Shown piece by piece: positions 7,473-14,541 of a DNA stretch of 14,887 nt. A program made the position numbers and the translations under genes. The notes under the pieces were generated by a model that did no database searches, had not been told where the DNA came from, and worked only from the letters and a program-made list of their open reading frames with translations. Position 1 is the stretch's first letter. Each line of letters begins with the position of its first letter. Origin of the DNA: an uncultured Acetatifactor sp. (lineage in GTDB: Bacteria; Bacillota; Clostridia; Lachnospirales; Lachnospiraceae); the NCBI GenBank assembly GCA_910586435.1, contig CAJUGT010000097.1:1-14887 (forward strand). Reading direction: 5' to 3'.

Positions 7473-8597
7473 CTATTCCCCATCCTGGGCTGTTATCACT
7501 GCGTCGATATCCACCGGTGCTTCATCTTCCTCTGCTTCAGGCGCAGCCATTGCCTTCACGCTTAACGATATCTTCCTGTCAGCTTCATTGAAGTCAACCA
7601 CCTTTGCAGTCACTTCTTCACCGACTTTCAAGATATCCGAAGGCTTATCCACATGATCCTTTGATATCTGGGATACATGAAGAAGTGCGTCAATACCCGG
7701 TTCCAACTCAATAAACGCGCCAAAATCAGTCATTCTGGCAACCTTGCCTGTTACAACACTTCCTGTACCATATTTTTCAGCGGCATCCTTCCAGGGATTT
7801 GCGTCATCAAATTTCAGGGATAAAGCAATCTTATTGCCATTAATCTCTTTGATCAGTACATTCAGTTTTTCACCAACCTTAAATACCTTTTTCGGATGTT
7901 CAATACGTCCCCAGGACATTTCGGAAATGTGGAGCAGACCGTCCGCCCCGCCCAAATCCACAAAAGCGCCAAACTCGGTAACATTCTTGACAACGCCTTC
8001 TACCACATCGCCTTCCTGTATCCTTGCGAAAAGTTCCTTCTGAAGCTCTGCCTTTCTTGCGGCAATCAGCTGTCTCCTGTCACCAATATACCTTCTTCTC
8101 TTGGGATTATATTCGCTGATTACGAATTCAATCTCCTGTCCTGCGTATTTATTCAGGTCTCTCTCATACACATCGGATACCAGACTTGCGGGAATAAAGA
8201 CTCTCATCTCTTCCACAATGACACTCAAGCCGCCTTCCAACACCTGTGAAACCGTCGCTTTGAGAACTTCCTTATTATTATATGCCTCTTCAAGTCTCTT
8301 ATTGCCCCTGTCTGCGGCCAGGCGCTTATAGGTCAGAACTACCTGACCTTCACCGTCGTTTACTTTTAAAACTTTTACTTCCATGGTATCGTCGGGCTTT
8401 ACCACTGTGGTAAGGTCCACACTGGAATCGTTTGTATACTCGTTCCTGGCAAGAATACCATCCGACTTATACCCGATGTTCAATACAATTTCATCCGGTT
8501 TCACATCGATGACTTTACCTTCGACTACCTCTCCTGAATGTATTGTTTTAAATGAATTTGGATCCTCCAACATTTGTTCAAAAGTTAATTCTGACAT
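7473..8597 (-). CDS. rpsA: S1-domain RNA-binding protein, ribosomal protein bS1 homologue
   Basis: The 374-aa protein has four S1 (OB-fold) RNA-binding repeats at about 20-92, 106-178, 193-263 and 277-348. The third and fourth are closest to consensus (VTEFGAFVDL, MTDFGAFIEL). The acidic tail (about 350-374) is non-globular. Four repeats, against six in E. coli S1, is usual for Firmicute homologues, whose exact ribosomal role is less certain; it probably helps mRNA binding. The ATG at 8597 has a strong GAGGAGG site about 8 nt upstream, located inside the end of ispH. The two genes overlap by 20 nt in different frames. The cmk-ispH-rpsA order is a familiar one in clostridia. Transcription probably stops at the inverted repeat at 7375-7406. 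Confidence 0.93.
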   Translation of the reverse strand: MSELTFEQMLEDPNSFKTIHSGEVVEGKVIDVKPDEIVLNIGYKSDGILARNEYTNDSSVDLTTVVKPDDTMEVKVLKVNDGEGQVVLTYKRLAADRGNKRLEEAYNNKEVLKATVSQVLEGGLSVIVEEMRVFIPASLVSDVYERDLNKYAGQEIEFVISEYNPKRRRYIGDRRQLIAARKAELQKELFARIQEGDVVEGVVKNVTEFGAFVDLGGADGLLHISEMSWGRIEHPKKVFKVGEKLNVLIKEINGNKIALSLKFDDANPWKDAAEKYGTGSVVTGKVARMTDFGAFIELEPGIDALLHVSQISKDHVDKPSDILKVGEEVTAKVVDFNEADRKISLSVKAMAAPEAEEDEAPVDIDAVITAQDGE

Positions 8598-9444
8598 AAT
8601 TTTGAACCTCCTCGATTAATTTATTTGGGGTTGAAGCCCCCGCAGTAATACCCACCAGTCGAACAGCTTTAGGTAATTCTAAACGCAAGTCATCCAGTGT
8701 CTGTATAAAATAGGTATGCGCACATTCCTCACCGCAGATTTCATAAAGCTTTCTAGTATTGGAGCTGTGCTTCCCTCCTATCACGATCATGACGTCAGCT
8801 TCCGATGCCAATTTTCTTGCGGAACGCTGCCGTTCTTCCGTTGCGTTACATATAGTATTAGCCACGGTACTATTGTAACCTTTTTTGCCTAAAATTTCAA
8901 CAATATTATAAAATTTCTTGTAATTAAATGTCGTTTGAGCAACAACGCATATTTCTCCCCCTTCCGGAAGCTCAAATTCCTGCGCTTCCGCCAGATCTCC
9001 AAGAACCGTGACCGGCCCCTTGCACCAGCCCACTATCCCTTCCACCTCCGGGTGTACTGCGTTACCGATAACAACGATGTGCTTCCCCGCCCTGCTTTCC
9101 TCTTCTACTTTCTTCTGTATCCTTGCCACAAAAGGACAGGTAGCGTCGATACATTCCAGATGTTCCTGTTCCAGAATATGATAAATCTCTTCCGGAACCC
9201 CATGGGCACGAATAATAACGCTTGTCTCCCGGGAATTGGTTTCTTTCGCCAGTTCCACAAGCGCTTCTTTCGTCTCTAAAATACGGACACCTTTTTCGGT
9301 CAATTCCCTTATTACTTCTTCATTATGCACAATAGGGCCATAAGTATAAATATTTTTCCCATTTTTTATCTGTTCATACACGGTATCCAAGGCACGTTTT
9401 ACTCCAAAGCAAAACCCCGCATATTCCGCAAGCTTTACTTCCAT
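8578..9444 (-). CDS. ispH: IspH, 4-hydroxy-3-methylbut-2-enyl diphosphate reductase
   Basis: IspH catalyses the last step of the MEP isoprenoid pathway, reducing HMBPP to IPP and DMAPP with a [4Fe-4S] cluster. The 288-aa product has the three cluster cysteines at 12 (GFCFGVKRA), 103 (ATCPFV) and 199 (NTICNAT). Substrate-binding residues are also visible: His40, His81, His131, Glu133, the QTT at 170-172, and the SSN and ST motifs at 227-229 and 271-272. Length is normal. The ATG at 9444 follows GGAAAGGAT at good spacing. It starts 31 nt after cmk and overlaps rpsA by 20 nt. In some Firmicutes IspH and S1 are a single fused polypeptide; here they are two frames. Reductant is probably ferredoxin or flavodoxin, not encoded here. 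Confidence 0.97.
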   Translation of the reverse strand: MEVKLAEYAGFCFGVKRALDTVYEQIKNGKNIYTYGPIVHNEEVIRELTEKGVRILETKEALVELAKETNSRETSVIIRAHGVPEEIYHILEQEHLECIDATCPFVARIQKKVEEESRAGKHIVVIGNAVHPEVEGIVGWCKGPVTVLGDLAEAQEFELPEGGEICVVAQTTFNYKKFYNIVEILGKKGYNSTVANTICNATEERQRSARKLASEADVMIVIGGKHSSNTRKLYEICGEECAHTYFIQTLDDLRLELPKAVRLVGITAGASTPNKLIEEVQNYVRINF

Positions 9445-9475
9445 ATTTATCCTTTCCGCAGCAGGACTTTTTTTA

Positions 9476-10147
9476 CTATTGTTCCCGGCTTTCCCTGCAC
9501 ATCCTGGAAATAGTAGAAATCACCTCTTCCGCAGACATATTTGACGTATCTATCAGAACCGCATCCTCCGCCTGCTTCAAAGGAGATTCCTCCCTGTGCG
9601 TATCACGATAATCCCGCTCTTTAATATCCTCCAAAATGGTGCTCAGATCCCCTTCGACCCCTTTTTGGACAAGCTCATCATACCTTCTCTTTGCCCGCAC
9701 TTCACTGCTGGCCGTCAGAAATATCTTAAGCTGCGCATTGGGCAGCACACAGGTTCCGATGTCACGACCATCCATAATACAATCTCTTTGTGCCGCAAGA
9801 TTTTTTTGCAGTTCTACCAGTTTCCTGCGCACTTCCGGAATGGGACTAATAACCGACGCCGCGCTTCCAACCTCTTCCGTCCTGAGAAACTCATTTACAT
9901 TTTCACCGTTCAGCAGTACCACCTGCACACCGTTTTCATAACGAATGGTAATATCCGCCTGAGGGCATTTCTCTATAATCTCTTCAGTATCTTCCAATGA
10001 GATCCCCTTGCGAAGCATATACAGCGCCATGGCCCGGTACATCGCTCCCGTATCCACATAAATCAAATTCATGGACTTTGCCACCGCTTTCGCAATGGTA
10101 CTTTTACCTGCGCCCGCAGGGCCGTCAATCGCAACGTTATAGCTCAT
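9476..10147 (-). CDS. cmk: Cytidylate kinase, (d)CMP kinase
   Basis: The enzyme phosphorylates CMP and dCMP with ATP to give CDP and dCDP in the cytoplasm. The 223-aa sequence shows the P-loop GPAGAGKST (9-17), DTGAMYRA (32-39), the NMP-binding DGRDIGT (126-132), RRYDEL (154-159) and the lid-like RDYRDTHRE segment (178-186), all characteristic of the short bacterial CMP kinase family. Length is normal. The ATG at 10147 has GGAAGG about 9-10 nt upstream. It leads the cmk-ispH-rpsA cluster. A perfect -10 hexamer lies 22 nt upstream of the start codon, and a candidate small gene lies between it and the flavoprotein gene. Confidence 0.97.
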   Translation of the reverse strand: MSYNVAIDGPAGAGKSTIAKAVAKSMNLIYVDTGAMYRAMALYMLRKGISLEDTEEIIEKCPQADITIRYENGVQVVLLNGENVNEFLRTEEVGSAASVISPIPEVRRKLVELQKNLAAQRDCIMDGRDIGTCVLPNAQLKIFLTASSEVRAKRRYDELVQKGVEGDLSTILEDIKERDYRDTHREESPLKQAEDAVLIDTSNMSAEEVISTISRMCRESREQ

Positions 10148-10168
10148 TTTTCATCGCCTTCCAGTCTT

Positions 10169-10174
10169 ATTATA
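10169..10174 (-). promoter_or_regulatory. Candidate -10 element for cmk-ispH-rpsA
   Basis: A perfect TATAAT on the minus strand lies 22 nt ahead of the cmk start codon. The -35 side is weak: TTGCGG is 20 nt further upstream, which is too far. It overlaps the stop codon of the small ORF at 10170-10295, so its AT-richness could be incidental. Confidence 0.3.
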
Positions 10175-10295
10175 ATGTATTTGAACATTTCTTTCCGCAA
10201 TCCGTACATCCTCCTGCAATCACTCCTGTTTGTCTACGAAACGGATTTGTGGCAAACGGGACGTACAGACTGCGAAAACAAAGATTCAAGCACAT
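10170..10295 (-). CDS. Candidate 41-aa cysteine-rich small protein
   Basis: The 175-nt gap between the flavoprotein gene and cmk holds a short open frame. It ends in a glycine- and cysteine-rich segment: TGVIAGG (23-29), then Cys30, Cys33 and Cys37 (C-x2-C-x3-C), with further Cys2 and Cys6 near the N-terminus. A PFATNPFRRQ segment precedes it. This composition looks protein-like rather than random and could bind a metal. The start is uncertain: the ATG at 10295 and an in-frame ATG at 10310 both have only a weak AGG directly adjacent. I do not recognise a family, and the region could instead be the untranslated leader of cmk. Confidence 0.4.
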   Translation of the reverse strand: MCLNLCFRSLYVPFATNPFRRQTGVIAGGCTDCGKKCSNTL

Positions 10296-10322
10296 CCTGT
10301 ATAATCCCATCCTATTCTATAT

Positions 10323-11615
10323 TCACTTTATGCTGCTGCCTGCCAAATATCCTGTGGACCAGGCAATCTGCAAGTTAAAACCTCCTGTCAACGCATCCAG
10401 ATCCAGCACTTCCCCGGCAAATGACAGCCCTTTCACTTTTTTGGACTCCATTGTGGAAGCATTGATGTCTTTCAGACAGACACCGCCTTTTGTAATAATC
10501 GCCTCCGAATACCCTCTTACTCCTGTAACGGTAAGTGGCAGATCTTTTATAAGGCTGCCAAAAAATCTTCTCTCTTCTTTGGTGATTTCATTGATTCTTT
10601 TCTCCGGAGCGATTCCCGAAAGTTCTGCCATCACGGGAATCAGTTTTGCGGGAAACAGTCCGCCGAGAATATTTTTAAAAAGCCTGTTTTTATTTTCCTC
10701 AAACTCCCGCAGCAGCCTTCTGTCCAGATCTTCCCTGTCAAGAGCCGGTTTTAAATCAATGCGCAGTATTGTATCTTTGTCTTTTTCTCCTGGAACATGT
10801 TGGGAATAAAAACTGCTGGCAGATAAAACAAGCGGACCACTCACTCCGAAATGGGTAAACAGCATCTCCCCAAATCCCTGGTACAGCTCCTTTTTTCCAC
10901 ACATCAGTCTCACCGACACATTTCTCAGAGACAATCCCATCAGACGGCCACACCATTGTTCTGCAACTTCAAAGGGCACCAGCGCCGGCATACACTTCAT
11001 AATTTTATGGCCGGATTCTTCCGCAAAGCGATAACCGTCACCGGTGGAACCGGTGGATGGATAAGACAGACCTCCTGTACAGACAATACAGTGCTCTGCC
11101 TCTGCTATTCTGCCATTCGCCAGCCGGACACCCACAAAAAATTGTCCGCCACGCCCTCCATTGCCCTTTCCCTGAGGGATGCCCTCTTCCGTCATGCATT
11201 CTCTCAGTATCAGTTCTTTCACTTCCGTATCCAGCAGGACTTCCACCCTGCGTTTCTTCATTTCCCTGACAAATGCGGCTATGACATCAGAGGAATGATC
11301 CGACATGGGAAACACTCTGTTTCCCCGTTCCGTTTTTAGCCGGCAGCCGGCTCCTTCCAAAAATTCCATCACAGCCCCATTATCAAATTGAGAAAAGGCA
11401 CTGTATAGAAACTTGCTGTTTCCATTGACATTGGCAAAAAAAGTATCCTTATCTCCGGCATTTGTCACATTACACCGGCCCTTGCCCGTAAGGAACAACT
11501 TTTTCCCCAGTTTTTCATTTTTCTCAATCAGGCAGACCTTATGCCCCTGATCCGCAGCTGAAATCGCAGCCATCATTCCCGCTGCGCCGCCGCCTATTAC
11601 AATCACTCTGCTCAA
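10323..11615 (-). CDS. HI0933/YhiN-family FAD-dependent oxidoreductase
   Basis: This is a flavoprotein of the HI0933 family, often annotated as NAD(P)/FAD-dependent or aminoacetone oxidase-like; the physiological substrate is unknown. The N-terminal Rossmann motif GGGAAG is at 8-13 and a ribose-binding acidic residue at Glu31. The family signature GRCNVTN is at 46-52. The C-terminal FAD segment, with TGGFN at 410-414 and TGYLAG near the end, is intact. I choose a TTG start at 11615 (430 aa) because GGAG lies 8 nt upstream (11624-11627) and the product then begins right before the Rossmann strand. A GTG at 11648 adds 11 residues but has no ribosome site. It lies between the decarboxylase operon and cmk, with structured or possibly coding gaps on both sides. 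Confidence 0.88.
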   Translation of the reverse strand: MSRVIVIGGGAAGMMAAISAADQGHKVCLIEKNEKLGKKLFLTGKGRCNVTNAGDKDTFFANVNGNSKFLYSAFSQFDNGAVMEFLEGAGCRLKTERGNRVFPMSDHSSDVIAAFVREMKKRRVEVLLDTEVKELILRECMTEEGIPQGKGNGGRGGQFFVGVRLANGRIAEAEHCIVCTGGLSYPSTGSTGDGYRFAEESGHKIMKCMPALVPFEVAEQWCGRLMGLSLRNVSVRLMCGKKELYQGFGEMLFTHFGVSGPLVLSASSFYSQHVPGEKDKDTILRIDLKPALDREDLDRRLLREFEENKNRLFKNILGGLFPAKLIPVMAELSGIAPEKRINEITKEERRFFGSLIKDLPLTVTGVRGYSEAIITKGGVCLKDINASTMESKKVKGLSFAGEVLDLDALTGGFNLQIAWSTGYLAGSSIK

Positions 11616-11623
11616 AATCTCTA

Positions 11624-11627
11624 CTCC
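11624..11627 (-). promoter_or_regulatory. Ribosome binding site that decides the flavoprotein start
   Basis: GGAG on the minus strand, 8 nt ahead of the TTG at 11615, is the only good Shine-Dalgarno sequence near the start of this gene. It supports TTG over the upstream GTG at 11648. Confidence 0.5.
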
Positions 11628-11729
11628 AGTTCTTCTCACGGAATCCACCGGATACTATTTCATATACCTTGGTCAGCAATATGCCCGTCTTGGTTTTCTG
11701 CCCAAATGTCAAAGCCAGGCAAAACTATG

Positions 11730-11791
11730 GAGGAGTGCCCTGTCCCGCCCATCACATGGGAAACAGCTGAATATCAAAACCGGCACTCCTC
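11730..11791 (-). other. Long structured inverted repeat between oadA and the flavoprotein gene
   Basis: GAGGAGTGCC (11730-11739) and its perfect complement (11782-11791) enclose 42 nt. Inside is a second hairpin (CCCAT 11748-11752 with ATGGG 11756-11760), extended outward by a CTGTTTC/GGGACAG pairing with two G-T pairs. The result is a long branched or bulged RNA stem, 36 nt past the oadA stop. No U-tract follows on either strand (minus side CATAGTTTTGCC). It could be a terminator of the decarboxylase operon, a structured leader of the flavoprotein gene, or a small palindromic repeat element. Confidence 0.55.
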
Positions 11792-11827
11792 GCAAATGTT
11801 TATTTCAAAGTATATCCCTCTATGAGC

Positions 11828-13255
11828 TTAGACCGGATAAGCCCCATTCTTGGTATCTGCCTGGGTCATATCCACCTTTTCCTGCTGGGCCTGACGATAT
11901 TTAAAGAAATCCGTCGCAACTTGAGGGAACAGCGCATAACTCAACACATCCTCATCCTGCTGCTTCCATTCGCTCATCTCGGACTCCAATTTGTCCATTT
12001 CATTCTCCAGCATATCGGCATAACGGCAGGTAATCCTGGTTTCTCCGGGAATTACCTTATCAATAATTTCCTGATTCATAGGTTTTACTGTCTGTCCGTA
12101 TTCGCCTCTCAGCACTGCCTTTGTCTCTTTTGTAGCCATCTTATATCTCTCACCCATAAGCACATTAAACACTGCCTGTGTGCCCACAATCTGAGAAGAG
12201 GGTGTCACCAGAGGAGGCTCGCCCAAATCCTTACGAACCTGAGGAATTTCTTTCAACACATCATAATATTTATCTTCCGCATTCTGCTCCTTCAGCTGGC
12301 TCACCATATTGGAAAGCATACCGCCGGGTACCTGATACAGAAGTGTCTTGATATCCACACCCATCACCTTGGGATTCAGCAGGCCGCTCTTAAGGCATTC
12401 ATCCCTGTATGGCCGGAAGTAATCGGCAATCTCCGCCAGAAGATTCTGGTCAAAGCCCGTATCATAAGGCGTTCCCCGGAAAGTCTCAACCATTACTTCC
12501 GTAGCAGGCTGGGAAGTTCCCATGGCAAGAGGACTCATAGCCGTGTCAATCACATCCACTCCAGCTTCCACTGCTTTCAGGTAAGTCATGCTGGCCACAC
12601 CTGAAGTATAATGCGTATGGAGCTGAATGGGAAGTTTTGTAGCGCTCTTCATAGCAGAAATCAGCTCTGATGCCTTATAAGGCACAAGCAGACCTGCCAT
12701 ATCCTTGATACATATGGAATCCGCGCCCATTTCCTCAATCTTTCTGGCCATGTCGGTCCAATATTCCAATGTATAGGCATCGCCCAAAGTATAAGACAAC
12801 GCAATCTGCGCATGTCCCCTGCCTTCCTGCTGCTTCATCCTGTTTGTTGCGTTTACCGCTTCCTGCAAGTTCCGCAGGTCATTCAGACAGTCAAAAATAC
12901 GGATAATATCAATACCATTCGCAATGGATTTCTGCACGAAAGCATCCACCACATCATCTGCGTAAGGTCTGTAGCCCAGAATATTCTGTCCACGGAACAG
13001 CATCTGAAGCTTTGTATTCTTAAAGCCATCACGCAGCTTGCGAAGTCTGTCCCAGGGATCTTCCTTCAGGAACCGCAGAGAAGCGTCAAAAGTTGCGCCG
13101 CCCCAACATTCTACGGAATGATAACCCACTTTATCCATCTTATCCACAATGGGAAGCATGAACTCGGTTGGCATTCTTGTAGCAATCAGGGACTGATGCG
13201 CGTCACGCAATATGGTTTCCGTAATTTTAATCGGTTTTTTTGCTTGTTCTGACAT
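11828..13255 (-). CDS. oadA: Biotin-dependent decarboxylase alpha subunit (carboxyltransferase), oxaloacetate decarboxylase type
   Basis: This subunit moves the carboxyl group from oxaloacetate to biotin on a carrier protein, the first step of Na+-coupled decarboxylation. The TIM-barrel carboxyltransferase domain (about 9-270) shows RDAHQS (17-22, metal ligand Asp18), the catalytic lysine Lys184 in CIKDMAG, and metal ligands His213 and His215 in LHTHYTSG. The conserved PYC/OADA domain follows (about 300-455). At 475 aa it lacks the C-terminal biotin domain of K. pneumoniae-type OadA, matching the separate carrier at 14542. The ATG at 13255 has GGAGG about 10 nt upstream. Pyruvate carboxylase subunit B is the closest alternative; the adjacent oadB argues for decarboxylase. 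Confidence 0.93.
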   Translation of the reverse strand: MSEQAKKPIKITETILRDAHQSLIATRMPTEFMLPIVDKMDKVGYHSVECWGGATFDASLRFLKEDPWDRLRKLRDGFKNTKLQMLFRGQNILGYRPYADDVVDAFVQKSIANGIDIIRIFDCLNDLRNLQEAVNATNRMKQQEGRGHAQIALSYTLGDAYTLEYWTDMARKIEEMGADSICIKDMAGLLVPYKASELISAMKSATKLPIQLHTHYTSGVASMTYLKAVEAGVDVIDTAMSPLAMGTSQPATEVMVETFRGTPYDTGFDQNLLAEIADYFRPYRDECLKSGLLNPKVMGVDIKTLLYQVPGGMLSNMVSQLKEQNAEDKYYDVLKEIPQVRKDLGEPPLVTPSSQIVGTQAVFNVLMGERYKMATKETKAVLRGEYGQTVKPMNQEIIDKVIPGETRITCRYADMLENEMDKLESEMSEWKQQDEDVLSYALFPQVATDFFKYRQAQQEKVDMTQADTKNGAYPV

Positions 13256-13285
13256 TTACGAATTTCCTCCATTTTTTATAGTAAC

Positions 13286-13310
13286 GAAGAGCGCTGTCCC
13301 TACGCTCTTC
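13286..13310 (-). other. Intercistronic hairpin between oadB and oadA
   Basis: An 8-bp perfect stem (GAAGAGCG 13286-13293 with 13303-13310) and 9-nt loop lie in the 93-nt gap between oadB and oadA. There is no U-tract; the minus-strand flank runs into the oadA ribosome site about 20 nt later. It may stabilise or process the transcript, or partly attenuate it, so that subunits are made in different amounts. Confidence 0.45.
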
Positions 13311-13348
13311 CTTATGAGATCTGTTTTACATAATTCTTTCCTGTATCC

Positions 13349-14500
13349 TTAGAACACTCCGAAAATGGCCATAAATGTACCGGCTGCCACGGCAGTTCCG
13401 ATAACACCTGCCACATTGGGACCCATTGCATGCATCAACAGGAAGTTGGTAGGATCTGCCTCAGCACCTACCTTCTGAGATACACGGGCTGCCATGGGCA
13501 CTGCGGATACGCCTGCGGAACCAATGAGCGGGTTAATCTTACCCCCTGTTGCCACACACATAATCTTGCCGAACAATACGCCGGCAGCAGTACCAAAGAT
13601 AAACGCAGCCAGACCCAGTCCAACGATTTTCAGAGTATCCCAGTTCAAAAATGCCTCAGCGCTGGTGGTCGCTCCCACGGAAGTGCCAAGCAAAATAACC
13701 ACAATATACATCATGGCGTTGGAAGCCGTCTCTGTCAGCTGACGTACCACTCCGGATTCACGGAACAGATTACCCAGCATCAGCATACCTACCAAAGGCG
13801 CCGTAGTAGGAAGAATCAGACATACTACGATGGTAACGATTATGGGGAAGAGAATCTTCTCCAATTTGGAAACCGGTCGAAGCTGTCCCATTTTAATCTT
13901 TCTTTCCTTTTCGGTTGTCAGAAGCTTCATTACTGGCGGCTGAATAATGGGCACCAGGGACATATACGAATAAGCCGCCACGGCTATGGGACCTAAGATG
14001 GCTGTCTGTCCCAGTTTACTTGCAAGGAAAATGGATGTAGGACCGTCTGCTCCACCGATAATGGAGATTGCCGCTGCCGCCATGTCGTTAAAGCCCAGAG
14101 CGATTGCGCCAAAGTATGCGGCAAAAATACCAAACTGCGCTGCCGCTCCTAACAGAAAGCTCTTTGGATTGGCAATCAGGGGACCGAAGTCTGTCATGGC
14201 GCCCACCCCCATAAAGATCAGTGACGGCAGGATTGCCAGTTCATCCAGTTTATAGAAATAATACAGCAGACCGCCCGCACCGTTGGCAGCGTCCTCTGCA
14301 TGAAGCATGATGTCGGGATAAATGTTTACCAACAACATACCGAAGGCTATGGGAGTCAGAAGCAATGGCTCAAACTCATGCCGGATAGCCAGGTAAAGGA
14401 AAAAGCACGCAACCCCTATCATCAGATAGTTTCCCCAGGTCAAATTAAAGAAAGCTGTCTGATGGATCAGGTTGTTCAGCGTAGAACCTATATATTCCAT
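13349..14500 (-). CDS. oadB: Na+-translocating decarboxylase beta subunit (carboxybiotin decarboxylase)
   Basis: This integral membrane subunit releases CO2 from carboxybiotin and exports Na+ in the process. The 383-aa, very hydrophobic protein has the family's key region GGADGPT at 149-155. Asp152 corresponds to the Na+-binding aspartate known in K. pneumoniae OadB. The SVGATTSAE segment (274-282) and the C-terminal SAGVSAVPMAARV (328-340) and MGPN (359-362) motifs are also present. Length is normal to slightly short. The ATG at 14500 follows a strong AGGAGG with 8-nt spacing. The family also serves methylmalonyl-CoA and glutaconyl-CoA decarboxylases (mmdB, gcdB), so substrate is inferred from the neighbouring oadA. 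Confidence 0.94.
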   Translation of the reverse strand: MEYIGSTLNNLIHQTAFFNLTWGNYLMIGVACFFLYLAIRHEFEPLLLTPIAFGMLLVNIYPDIMLHAEDAANGAGGLLYYFYKLDELAILPSLIFMGVGAMTDFGPLIANPKSFLLGAAAQFGIFAAYFGAIALGFNDMAAAAISIIGGADGPTSIFLASKLGQTAILGPIAVAAYSYMSLVPIIQPPVMKLLTTEKERKIKMGQLRPVSKLEKILFPIIVTIVVCLILPTTAPLVGMLMLGNLFRESGVVRQLTETASNAMMYIVVILLGTSVGATTSAEAFLNWDTLKIVGLGLAAFIFGTAAGVLFGKIMCVATGGKINPLIGSAGVSAVPMAARVSQKVGAEADPTNFLLMHAMGPNVAGVIGTAVAAGTFMAIFGVF

Positions 14501-14541
14501 TTGTTGACCTCCTGTTGTGTGTTATGTCGCAAACACTGCTT

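Noticed and set aside
10147..10208. 21-aa minus-strand frame whose stop overlaps the cmk ATG
   Set aside because: Its ATG sits directly on the GGAGG, leaving no spacing, and it overlaps the better cysteine-rich frame.
9997..10809. 270-aa plus-strand open frame across cmk, the gap and the flavoprotein gene
   Set aside because: It is antisense to two well-supported genes, has shadow-like composition and no recognisable motif.
11539..11724. Open minus-strand frame of about 61 codons in the gap ahead of the flavoprotein gene
   Set aside because: It has no ATG and no ribosome site, and about 75 nt of it runs out of frame into the flavoprotein gene, where the Arg/Gly-rich translation is clearly a shadow.
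11822..12604. 260-aa plus-strand open frame opposite oadA
   Set aside because: It is the antisense shadow of oadA; the His/Leu/Ile-rich translation has no plausible domain.
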